Positions 40,787 through 53,000 of a stretch of DNA of 64,000 bases are shown here, piece by piece (positions within the stretch are counted from its first letter, which is position 1; every line of letters starts with the position of its first letter). The notes beneath the pieces are model-generated. The model worked only from the letters and a program-made list of their open reading frames with translations. It was not told where the DNA came from and ran no database searches. The stretch comes from Opisthorchis felineus (taxonomy: Eukaryota; Platyhelminthes; Trematoda; Opisthorchiida; Opisthorchiidae): contig SJOL01001508.1 in assembly GCA_004794785.1 (NCBI GenBank), forward strand, positions 40,753 through 104,752. Direction: 5' to 3'. Position numbers and translations under genes: made by a program.

Positions 40787-40826
<40 letters not shown>
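40787..40826. repeat. (AT)n microsatellite
   Basis: Uninterrupted AT dinucleotide run of 20 units. Confidence 0.95.
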
Positions 40827-40828
<2 letters not shown>

Positions 40829-43800
40829 TCTCAGCTGTTTCCGAACGTAAAGCTGCGTAGCATCCAACATTATTTCACTAACCTTCTTAGGTGGTGACAA
40901 CCAACTCTATACTCACGGTCACTGATCGTTCTCAACATATTATCTCCAGCTGTCTTCAGTTCCTGATTTTCCCATCCAGTGCGAGCATCCCAATGATGTT
41001 GTGGTCGACCCCAACGTTTTTGGGCGAAAGCGTATTCGTTTTTGCAAATAGAATTGAACAGCCTTGGGAAATGGTCTCCATAGCGTTGTCCATCCTTTTG
41101 CGTCTCTACGTGTCACGAAGTTTTCTTCTCAGGGATTCCGAGCAAACGATGTCAGGACACGCTCTGTCACCGGTAAACACACAATTAGTTACAGGATACA
41201 AGGGCTAAGACAGTTTCCTATGCAACGAATCATCTATTCCGTTCACCGGGTATATTTCCCCTGTACTGCAAGTTCACTGAGGCATACTTAAAGATGTAAC
41301 GTAATTTTACAGAATGTGGTTTATTTTCTACCTGAAACGTAGTGACGCCTGCGCAAACTTTTCTTCAGTAGCTCTGTTTCAGTTGTCAAATTAATTTCTT
41401 TAACCCATCTTTGCCTGAAGCTGTTCCCACTTTCAGCAAAGAATTACGAACTAAATGCTTTCCGGCCGTACCAAGGACTAAATTTACTTATTTCTCCCAT
41501 TATGTGGCTTGATGCTTCGGCGCTAGCGGTTCAGTGATAATCAACTGCAACTCAGTGCTACTCGACCACGTGTGGCTGCCTAGCAATGTGAATGCCTTGC
41601 ACTTGGACAGGATATAACACTATTCATCCTTCAGTCACGCGTTTTACATACCCTGGTCATCTGTTGACTGGCTGATCATGATTGCACACGACATTTCTAT
41701 TGCACCGGTGCTCTCAGATCGATCCCTACTAATGAACTCCGCGCGCCTAGCCATACAGAGTTTGCTCATTTCTTGTATTTACACGGGTAAACCATTGAAC
41801 GAAGAAGGATGCCTATGTAATCCTAAAAGTATTGTAGGTGAGGAAAATAAAATGCGAGCACATCAGACTGATCGGTCCCCTGCCGCCATCGGAGGGCACT
41901 ATCTACCTTCTAACATGCACTGGCCGTTTTCCAGATAGCTAGGCGTCATCACACTACCATTTTGTTCCTCCGAGATAATTACACGAACATTCGTAAAACT
42001 CTGGGCGGCTTAGTTGGGTAACCCGGTCATGGTAACTGCAGGTTGTGACAGTTTGGATTTCTCTTTGATAGCCTACTAAACACCCTAGATTGTAAGCACA
42101 TTTACGCATCTGCCAATGATTAGCGGAGGAATTTCAGTGACGGTTTAAGTCGGCGCTCCTCGCACACATTTAATTACCGTGGCTGGAGGTCTTGACACTG
42201 ATCTTACTAAGCCTCCGAAACACTGATAAAGCGTATCTGGGTGTTTCTGCAGCACGGTTAATGTAAAGATCCTACCATTGCCTCCCGAGTGAGCTCGTAA
42301 CGTCTATGCTCACCAGTCCTTCTGATTAAGGTGATGACTTTGACCTCTTGCGTGAGCACGTGCGGCAGTTGAAACCAGTACAACCAGGGCACTAAATATC
42401 ACTGCATACGTCCATGACAACCTCCATACGAGTTCCCACGTATTTATCTGGACAGACAGAGCTAGGCAAGCACTATAGACTCTGTATACTGGTCCACAGG
42501 ATTTCAGTAGATGCTCCCGAAACACTTGCTTCATTGGCAAAGACGGTAGGGATGATAGCACCTGTTGTGTACTGCAAAAGGTGGTGTAACTCCTATTTCG
42601 TTCTTGGTCTCCTGCTCCGCGCACCATGATTTATCAAAAGGCACAGTAGCTTGAGACAGACCTTTATTAGGACGAAGTATGATTATTACAATTGTGTTTA
42701 TTAAGTCATCACAGAATTTTGCGCAAGTTGGCGCTAGAATCTTCGTGAGGAGACGAAAAGCGTTGAGTTGTATATGCTCGATCCAGATTGGCTGACATTC
42801 TGACCAATCAAGACATGCCTTCGGTTAGTCCGCAGACTGCACGTGACACTTTCTTCAGATCGACGTGATGTCCGGTTATCAAGAGCGGCTGGCCTTCTAA
42901 CAACATCACAAGTGATAGGCTCCAACCAGCATTCTTCGTAGTGTCCTGCTCAGGCACTTCCAAACCTGCCCGAAGTGCTGAGTGTTTCAGCCAGCATATC
43001 CACACTCCGAACATTCTACATTTAATATACGTTTAGCATACACATATGGAACTGCTCTCAACCAATTCGTGTGAGACAAATGTTGACATGGTTGCATAGC
43101 AAGGAGCCCGCAACACTACTCCCTCTCTTCAGTTATTCTATTTATGGCATAACATCGTTAACACGACCGTGTAGTTGTGCGTGATGCTCGTTATTGAGAT
43201 AAGCCATGATAATTGAGTACAATATGGTATCACAGTCTCTTGGTCATTTCAACTCCCGGTTTGAATGTTAAATCTGCTTTTGCACTGAAGTTCTGCTGTG
43301 ACCGTATCCGTTTTCCTTAAGGTTTCCTCGACTGATTGATGGTGCTGTTATTCTATTTTGAGTAAAACGAAAGACCGACTGCAGCTTCTGGCACGCCCTG
43401 TAACACCAAAATATGCTATCCAGGTTATATTTCTTCACATTGGGACACCTTTTGACATATTTTCGTGATCGTGCAAACAACTAATCATCACTGTCAGTAC
43501 AAATGGAAACTGTTCTTTCACTTTAGCAATAGTTTGCTGGAGGTGACACGTGCTATAGCTGTACGTGGGCTATTGCCATACTCCAATTAATGTTATGACG
43601 GCAAGATACCACCTATCGATCTACACCACTCATAGCCACCAATCAAAAGGCAGTTATGCGCAAAATCGATCTGATATGCTGGTGCCATTTCGGGTGCTTT
43701 GTTGTCGGTGATTACCATAAACTGCACTCTGAAGTCAAGCCATGCAAATCGTGGTGTGAAGCGTTAAAGACACCTTGACTAGCTAACCTACTTGTATTTT

Positions 43801-44477
43801 TCGCATGCATTCACCGCTCTGTGCATGTACAGGATGTGAATTCACATGAGGCATTTGCAAACATTCCGTTGTGTACGAATTGTGAGGGACGAAGATTGTC
43901 TCAGGCAAACAGTTTTTTGTCAACGACTGTCACAGAGTATTTTGTGGCTGATGCATCAGAGTTAGAGCATACTGACCAAGTTCACATAATATTGGTATTT
44001 TGGTTGGGCACTGCTCACAATTTTTGCACATTTTTTTATTGTTATGAAGTCTACAACCGTTCGTAACCATCTGGTTTGGTTGACTTGATATTTTTCGAGA
44101 CATGGCTTGCGTGTATATGAATTAGGATAAAACTACAAATGCATTAACCGCATTCTTAGCTTTCTCTATTAGGAAGCCATTTTCAGACCCAGTGGGGTAC
44201 GCCAATTTTGTGAGGCTATTTGCAGGTAGAAAAAAGGGGCGACAAAGCTGGAGCCTGGACAAATAATAGATATGTTTAGACGAAGAAACCAGGACTTCTC
44301 ACGAAGGAGACTATTGCAACTCCAGGTTAAAACTTCGAAGAAAGCAAGGCTTGTAATACCGAACATCGTCTACCAAAAACTGGAGGCGTTGAACATGTAC
44401 ATAAAATGCGTGATATATGTGTCACTCGAGAAACCGGTCAACACGTGGCTACTTGATGTCGTTTACGTGATGAGGGA
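40827..44477. other. non-coding stretch, nothing recognised
   Basis: Open frames up to 105 codons on both strands (for example 40891-41208 + and 42310-42627 -) with no recognisable motif. They may be fragments of old repeats but I cannot name one. Confidence 0.4.
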
Positions 44478-44675
44478 TGACTGGCGCCATATCCTATCTG
44501 AGTGAGAGCTAATCACACTGCCGATCAGCCGCTCGTGACCGAACAGTTGAATGTTCTAACAACTAGAATGGAGGTCGCTAGTTCGGAACTCTATGGAGTT
44601 TCGTGAGGTGCTCACTGCTGGTGATTCCTAATAGGAATGAAACAACTGTACAATACTTCTCGGATTATCAGTATA
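44478..44675 (+). repeat. SINE copy, family 2
   Basis: Aligns by eye with 62119-62300. Shared phrases are CTAATCACACTG/CTGAATCACACTG, CCGATCAGCC/CTGATCAGCC, GTTGAATGTTC/GTTGAGTGTTC, GGTCGCTAGTTCGGAACTC as the B-box area, TTTCGTGAGGTGCTCACTGCTG, GAAACAACTG, and CTTCTCGG near the 3' end. The B box is degenerate. Confidence 0.75.
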
Positions 44676-47600
44676 GATTGGTTTCACTTACGTGATGAAA
44701 ATAAAAATTCCACATTTTCCTTAGGCTACCATCAATACATGATGTGTTCGTCATCTTTTTGATAGATAACTGTGTATATGATGAATAACTAGCATCCGAT
44801 ACGAATTCAACGGTTGGCATTGTTTGGGCCGCTGGACGCCCACGATTAGTTACGTAAACACAAACGGTATGCAGGGAGCTGGATAAGCAACGGAATGTGG
44901 ACTTGTAAATCCGAACGGCAAGAATTAGTGGGACATTTGCACACAGTAATACAGTGATATAACATATACTGTATAGTACAACGCAGTACTACTCACAGTA
45001 ATATCCACCATGGAGGCCCAGATCAGCCACTTTGGTTATCAAGTTCAAGACGTCTATGTTTTTATGATTCCGCAATTCTGAACAACAAGAAACACTAGGG
45101 GACAGCCGTCTTTTGATCCTCTATTTTTTTCTCTAAATAACCTTAGCACCATATGTGGAACGCTTTGCTTATTATCCGAAATCCCGACTCAATTGTTGTT
45201 GCTTACGTCAATCCATACTTGCCGAAAATTGCCATACAACCGAAGGGGATAGCAAAAGATATTTTTGGCACAAGAGCAGTTTTTAATTTCTGAATACAGT
45301 GTTATTTCTTGTTGCTTAAACGTACTTGGATAGAAATGTTTCTACCATTCTTTTCACTGATGCACGGAGAAAAGCAAGAAAGAAATTGCCTCAACTTGAT
45401 GATATTCTAACACAGAACGGGGGGCGAGAGTATTGCGGCCTGGTGTAACTGCTGATGCTGGGCGATATAATAGCAAACTGAAATTACTCTTAGAAGCCTA
45501 GGAAAGTGTCATTTGTAGTGTCAACGCCATCCCTGCAAATCGTTTACAGGTTGCGAAGATAAATATTAGCGCCGAATGCCGTAAGATCATAATCGAAACT
45601 TTGGAATGATGAGCCGAGGTATTCCTGATAATCGCGTTAAAAACAAATTGATTAGGTACCTCTAACATTTCTACACGAGAGAGTTCACTTTGGTGTTATC
45701 GGATGTTTAAATAGGCAACTATTCCGATGCAGGTGATATAATTAGAAATGATCGTATTTTAGAGCCCTTAGAACTATGCAACTAAGAGAGAATTATTATT
45801 GGGAGGATTCTGGAAACCGGAAGTGGTGAAATAGGGCTGCATGACATTGTCGTTGCGCAGCAAATTGATGGACCTTGTTAACTAAAAATCGGCGGGTTCC
45901 TCACAACAGTATTGCATACGTTGTACATTGGTATCCTCAAACGGAATGATACAAATCACCAATTCGCCATCCATGAGAAGCAAAGAGTACCGTTCTCACA
46001 GTGTTACTAGGAAAGAAGGGAAATTCCACTCACTTCGAACGGGGTACCTTGGCAACAAAATTGTAGGAAGATGAAGGTTGACCTCATAATTCCAATGATA
46101 ATAAGCCTCGACAGGGACTGAGAAAAGACAAATAAAAAGTAGTCAAAGCTTGTGCCAAGTGACTCGACTGACTCCTACGTTGAGCTTGCTTATTCAAAAG
46201 GTTCCTCGTTTCTCTTCAACGAATCTGAATCTTTCTACAAAACGGTAGCATTGGATAATACTTATGTTTTATTCAGTAGTTACAGCTGTAGTAGTAACAG
46301 TAGTTCACAAGCCGGTTGGAACGCTACTGACTGACTTTGGTGAATGAAACCGTAGAGTTGCTATTCTTGAGCTGGGTCGACAACCAAATACGAGGTTGCT
46401 TTTGTTGTGTTAGGAGCCGTCTACGTTAGGCGATACGAATACACGTTTGGAAACATATTAGGTCAAGTTCAATTCGAAGCCGTTTCTTGCGCGTTGAACG
46501 TTAAAGGAAATTGAATTTAGGTTCTATTTTCGTGTACCGCAAGCAGGTTCCCGAAACAAATTTTATTTTCCCCTGTTTTTGCTTATCTAGACGTGATTTG
46601 TGTCGACTACTAGCAAATCAAGGCGCGTCATCGTGACCAAAACTTGAACAGTCTGCAAACTTGATACTATCTGCATATGAAAAAATGACGTTGTTTGTTA
46701 CAGAATAAGCAAGTATCAGTAGGTCCCCACAGCATCATGTGTTAATTTTATAAATAGATTACTGAAACTATGGCTCTTTGAATCGCAGAATGATGTGCAC
46801 GACATTTTCGTTTACCGTGGGATGACTAACCTGGTAAAAGTTCTCGTACTCATGCCTGCACCATGTCGAGAAGAGTCCAGTTTCTGTTGGCTTAGAGTTT
46901 ATATTCTTTCAAGGAACATTCACTCATTGTCAGAAAAATACCAGATGATCTCTAGCTACTATCTTTCCATAAGTGGTAGAGCGCTTATACTTAACTCAGC
47001 TCCACAGAGAGGATGAGTGCCGCATTTACGCTATAACTTGCTGCCCGGAACGAGCAATAAATGACAAATTTAACTTGCGTTCGTTATTGGCCATAAATTA
47101 TTAGATTCAAAATACTATTAGGAACGAACGTTTAAATCAGCAGCCTGATTACGCGGGTCTTCACATTTTAATTTGGCCAGTGACTCGGGCTTTTTTCTTC
47201 AGTGGTGTTGATTTAGATTTCCTCAACTGCGTATGTTTTGCAATGAACCGAGTGTGTATCCAGTCGAACAACTTTTCTCCGATAAGAGCGCAAAAGTTCA
47301 ACTCAACAGGAGACAGAATGGGAACCAGGCGACTGGTGTCTCAAGATTTTCAAACCGTGTGAAGTAAACAGTGGAACCCCAGCCTGTATGTAGTCAAGGT
47401 AGTCCGATTGTCCACACTGCTCTTAGGATGAACCCGAAGTACACACGTATGACCAGCTAGCATTAGGTACTATTCAGTTTAGTCTGCACAAATGCGGTCA
47501 CTGAAGTCACTTCCAGCACCATCGTAGGCTTAAAACGCCGTAATATTCAGTCCGAAATGAGTAGAACCTGACAGATAAACCCTGTGACAGTTTGATCGGC

Positions 47601-49930
47601 ACAACAGTGATCGCAGTGAGGAACTTTGAGGGAAATTGCAGTATCTCGGATTATATACATGACCGTATGTTATTGCGGCACATATTCTGATTACAGACGT
47701 CTCTTTATCAATCTAGGTGACATTTTCAGCGCGTGGTAGTGGTTTTGCTTCTTAGTTTAGCGGTGCACCGGCGGGTAGACCTAGATGGATTGGATGAACC
47801 TACTAAATAAGTATGTTCAAATAGAATGCAGCTGTTTTCCTCATCTCCGCCTAGCTACTAATGCGATGCTCAAAAGACTAACACAGAACTTAGTTTACAC
47901 AACGAGTTATGTAGATAAGCTTCTGCTGTAGAATTGAGTGCACTATACTCCTTCGAGAATTTACGGACTTCAGTCCGTGTTTGCTTCAGGTAAGTATAAG
48001 TCCATCATCCAAAGAAACTGATAACGCCCATGTGACTAGTCGCAAATGGGAAATCCACATATGCCTACTAAGCACTTGGTCTCGATTAAGACATGTGATT
48101 CCCAGGTTCGGATGGGAGGAGAGGAAAAAACTGAGGGTAACACGAATGAATCAATCACCATCACCAGCTACAATGTATTTAGGCGTTGTATGGGGATTTA
48201 AGTTAGACTGTAAGTGGATAAAATATTTCCAAGAAGCGTTAGTAAGCTTATAACTACGTAACTATAGTTCCAATGTAGTTTGCTTTACTGAAGAACAGAG
48301 TTTGCTGACGTATGGTTTCTGTTAGATTAGGCCCATATGTTTACCTATATTCACGAAGTCTGTCCTGTAACCTCATCACAGGCTGGCAGACCGAAAGGGA
48401 TTCCTTGCCAGATGCAATGTGGAAAGATCACATCAATCGGAGGACGATGTTGGCGCGGAGCATGTAGGCCTAGGTATACCGGGGTGATAGGTACATTCAA
48501 CGAGCACTCCCCCAACGCACAATAATGCTTTGAACGGACCAAACGTTGCCTTCGATCGGATGCCCTAAAGCAACAGACCTCATAAAATGAAACAAGAGGA
48601 GCTTTTATTCCCAGATATAGTATGTGTTTTGTAAAATTACCCAAGCTAGTCGTATTGTTTGAACGTAGCTATGCTGGTGGTCGTAATTTTCAACCTAAAA
48701 AATTTTCAGTGACTCACGAGACCGGAAAAGAAGTGTCAGCGATAGAAAAACAGTAGGTTGGTTCATTCATAGTGACTTAAGGGAAATCCACTGGTGTAGT
48801 TTCGTTACCGGTTGTCGATCAGTGTCATACCGCGGCAGTCCTGCTCAGTTTGCCGGGCGGCTTGATTGGATCCCAGGGTAGTACTCAGTCTAATGAGTTG
48901 GTTGAGTATTATCGTCCTCTCATTAGACGGGGAAAAGATAATTTTTTATCTTTCGGCTTACAGAGCACATCCATTTGGATGAAGGTGTTACCTACCTGTC
49001 AGAAATACTCGAATGCATGTATTGGGTGAGTTTGACGTTTGCTTTTCTTGATGGATACTAATCCTTCATCATGTATATTCAAAGAAGGAAAAACCTCACA
49101 TGACTGGCTGGTGGTAAGGCGTGTCGTCCAAATGGCTGAAAACACCATTTTTATGGTATCAGTATTGATTCTAGAAGCTTGTTTGATATGAAAGCAGCAC
49201 TAGAACTCCCAATTACAGACAGTCCTTTTTGTTTCTACAAGCACCTAATCGATGTTTTCTCAGTCCAGAAAATTGAGAACATTTTTTGGCAGAGAACCAT
49301 TTCATGTGATTCACTGTGTATGTGCATTGTTTTTGTTCATTTGTGCACTGACGCTACTTGTTAAGGACATTAAAATCCACGGGAATCGTTAAATTATTAT
49401 AGAGGTAACGTATTTTGTTAGTATATGGAAACGTCTTTGCTCTTTAGCCCAATAAGCTTGAAAAAATCAATGATATTATCATATCCCTTTGGCTACAACA
49501 AAGAGGGTATGCAAGTTTCAGATGAAACATCGATTGAAATTGCGCTTATCCCCCTGAATAGTGTTCAAGCCACCCGGGGGTGATCGGACATTCTGTTGGA
49601 CAGAGAAACTTCAACATTCATTGCAATTTACGGCATCTTTGAAAGCGCTTTCTTACCAATCTTTTAGTCAAACCAACTCATATTCGATTTCACAGAGCCC
49701 GCTTATGTCTCACCAGGAGTGCTGGTGCGTCTTCTGTGTGACACGGATTGTGCCGTCAAACAGACGAAACAGGTTTTTGGTCATATTAATGCGTATTTTG
49801 GGTGTACTGTAACGAAATCACGTTGTTTGGATTCCTATGAGGTCTGAAAATAAAGCTGAACGTTAGCAATCGATGAACAAACAATTCAAACCAGTCCGTG
49901 GTTTGTCAGTCATGCGCGATGCTGTTATCA
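44676..49930. other. non-coding stretch upstream of the DNase I gene
   Basis: No gene recognised. Frames at 49179-49364 and 49561-49812 are short and without domains. This block would contain any distal regulatory sequence of the nuclease gene, but nothing specific was identified. Confidence 0.4.
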
Positions 49931-49932
49931 GC

Positions 49933-49969
49933 TGATTGGACGATATGCACAAATGGAGGACGTATAAAA
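49933..49969 (+). promoter_or_regulatory. putative core promoter of the DNase I gene
   Basis: ATTGG (inverted CCAAT box, about 49935-49939) and TATAAAA (49963-49969) lie 50-85 bp upstream of the start codon at 50020. The spacing puts initiation near 49990-50000 and leaves a very short 5' UTR. This is inference from motif position only, and fluke genes can also be trans-spliced. Confidence 0.45.
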
Positions 49970-50019
49970 ACTGCGAAAGAACGGAGTAGCTAGCAGGCGG
50001 AACTTTATAGTGACAGCTG

Positions 50020-53000
50020 ATGCCATGCTCCCATTTTACTTTCATTTTTATCATCAATTGGGTCGCAGCTGAATCCTTAAGGGTCGGTTCATTCAATATT
50101 CAAGTGTTCGGGCAAAAGAAGGTGGAAAATGGAAAAGTGCTGCGATACATTGTTCAAGTAAGATATTTCATGATTAAAATTGAATTGAATATCAGATTCT
50201 AAAACGATATGATTTAGTGGTTATACTGGAAATCAGAGACAAACAGGGGACTGCCTTAAATAAGCTTTTACAAGAACTCAACCAGTAGGTTTCACTGGCT
50301 ATAAAGCAACTATCCCCAGACAGTCCAATGAGCCGTACGCGTCGTATGTGAGCGAAGCCCTTGGGAGGACAAAATCAAAAGAGCAATATGGCGTTCTCTA
50401 CAAGCAAGTGCAATTGTTAGTGCCCTAGTTGTAACGTAATTAAATTGATTAACAGAAGGTGACAAGCGCTAAAAAATATCTGTTTTACCAGAATGATGAT
50501 GAATGCGATAGTTAGGTGCACTTGATAAAAATAGATACAATGCGACAAGTGGAATAAGCCAAAAAGTGACTTATCGTATGAGGATAACTGTTGAGAGTTC
50601 CTGAGTGAAGTTCCGGACGCGGGACGTGTCTTCGCTTCAGTATAGCTGCTACACGTGTTCCGTAGTTATCCGTGGAGACTTGTGAAGCTCGGCTGACTTC
50701 CTGTTCTGTGCGCTCGCGTGTGTTGTCAAACGTTTAAAGAGCAGTTGCTTGAATAAGGCATCGTCTATTGTTCGGTCAACCAATATACTATAGAGGCGTC
50801 GCAAAAATTGTGACGGCGTGCAGCCCTCTAACAGTAACACTGTTGGTGTGTTTTGTGTATTCTCGGGTGTCCGAATCTCACAAATATTCAACATTCATTA
50901 TATTAGAGGTTTCATTCTTAGTAATTTGGATCGATCCCAATTTGTGTTTTGATCTGCTATTTCATGTGAACTTAAAACGAAGGCCCGTGAAGAGCTACGA
51001 TCTCGAGGAATTTGCTACAAATAATGACATGATTTAGTATTGTATAAACGTTCAATTTCTTTCTAATGAATTCCGGGAGCAATATGGACTGAATCCACTG
51101 GGTAATACTGATATGAATCAATCAGCTATAAACCGTGTACCATAGGCATATTGGTTCCAGCTGCTACAGTTCCGATCACCGGAAAACGGGTGTGCGGAAC
51201 GTACAACCAGCTTTGGAGGCGAAGGCATGTGCAGTTTGTTCAGAGATTGGGGAGCTACGCATTGAAGGCAATAGCTTTGATGCAGGAGCTACAGACTGCG
51301 CGATTGGGCCATTTCTGCCAAAGTCATTAACCACTGTGATTTGAGTCCCGGGGTCCTCATCCAGGAAGGCGGCAGTTGCCCACCCAACTGAGTTTACTGG
51401 TTAGTGTTTTCGTATTTCGTTGCCAGGTCATACACTGTCCACCTCTCGGTCGCTTTCACTCAGCACAGGGCTGGGCGAAGAGAGCTCTGCGAGGCAGACG
51501 GTCTTCTGGCATGCGGAGTACATGTCCTAACCAGCGTAATCTTTGAAGCGTGAGTAATTCATCTATCGCTGGAGAGTACCTTCTTCCCAGGACCATCTGG
51601 CGTACCTCAGCATTGCTAATCCGATGTTCCCACCAGACCTGACTAATGCTTTGGAGATACCGATGGTCAAACACTGACATCTTCCGTATGTCCTCTGCGC
51701 GTAGGGGCCCCGTCTCTGATCCATAAAGCAGTATGGATAATTTTGTTAGGGTCAAACAATATACTTGCAGCCGGTCTCACTTCTAGTAAATTTGCCGGAA
51801 ATAGCTTATCAAGCTTAAAAGCTTATAAAAGTTTAAACGTATAAATTGGTACTTCCTAGTAAATTAGCTATATTACGACACCTATGTTTTTAAGGGCAAT
51901 ATGTACGATTCATTTGTCAGCAATTAAATAGGTCGTTAGATAGGTTGTTAAATAGGTTGTTAAATAGGTTGTTAAATGAATTGCAGAAGACTCCCTCAAA
52001 CTGTTTGACTTAAGAGCTTCAGCTGATTTCTGGCAATAAATGGCCATCGAACTCAAGCTGTAGGACGCACACGAATGTGAAAATGCTCACGAGCTCACAG
52101 CTAGGAAGAATCGAGGTTACTAGAAGTAGATCGTAGGAGTGTATGGGTATGACCTGAAAAACATGCATACGACTGTTGTTCTTACCCGTAATTGCTAAAC
52201 ACCTTTGGGAACTGAGGAAGATTTCTGATTTGATACCATTTTTATGAATCATATTCAATCTTCCGAGAAGTAGAACCAAATCAGAAACGTCTCGTAGCTA
52301 GTCCGAACGGAAACCACATAAGTGGAGGACATAAACTATGCTATCTAAAGGTATCAAAGTTCAAATGCTGACTTGGTCAGCATCCTCAGTAGCTAAAAGT
52401 GAAGCCATCCATTAGGTTACAGGTTTCCGGTTTAATTTTCACGCTACTCCTCAGTCTTTCAGTCATACACTGTACTCTTCGGTTCAAATTCGAAACGACA
52501 ACTAACGCTCAAGTTTTTCGACGAAGCTGCAATGACGAAGTAGAGCTTGTTGCAGTATAAGCCTCCGTAATGTGTTCGACTAGAATACATAAGAATGAAA
52601 ATGCGGCGTTAACTATTGATCTTAGGCAGCACGTTCCCTATGAATTGTCGGTATTCGCCTCCAACAGTGGCCCACATGACTGGAGTGTGTTTTTTTCGCA
52701 CTCAAACTCTCTGAACAAACTATTTCAAGTGCTCTATGCGGTTAACAGTGGCCACCAGGGGAGGCTAAGGTCTTATAAAACAAATGTGATTTAATCTGCT
52801 TAACTTGAAAACCAGCACCGATCAGTGTTGATGGCGTGATCGGAAACGATCGAAGAATTCCTCAAGTCCTCATCTTTTCACTTAACATGTTCACGCGAAT
52901 AATGTAATCAAATAATTTCTACTGAGTAATGTGTGTATTAACACAATGGCATCTGTTCATTTTTGACTGTCTTTGTGCTCTTTGTGATCTGTTCTCTAAC

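Noticed and set aside
48888..48928. 10-bp inverted repeat GTCTAATGAG / CTCATTAGAC with a 21-nt loop
   Set aside because: Arms of this length and spacing are expected once or twice by chance in 64 kb.
50275..50330. Frameshift and stop codon in the nuclease gene, suggesting a pseudogene
   Set aside because: A 35-bp intron with proper GTAGGT donor and CCCCAG acceptor restores the frame and yields an ungapped family alignment. Two other introns of the same gene are the same size.
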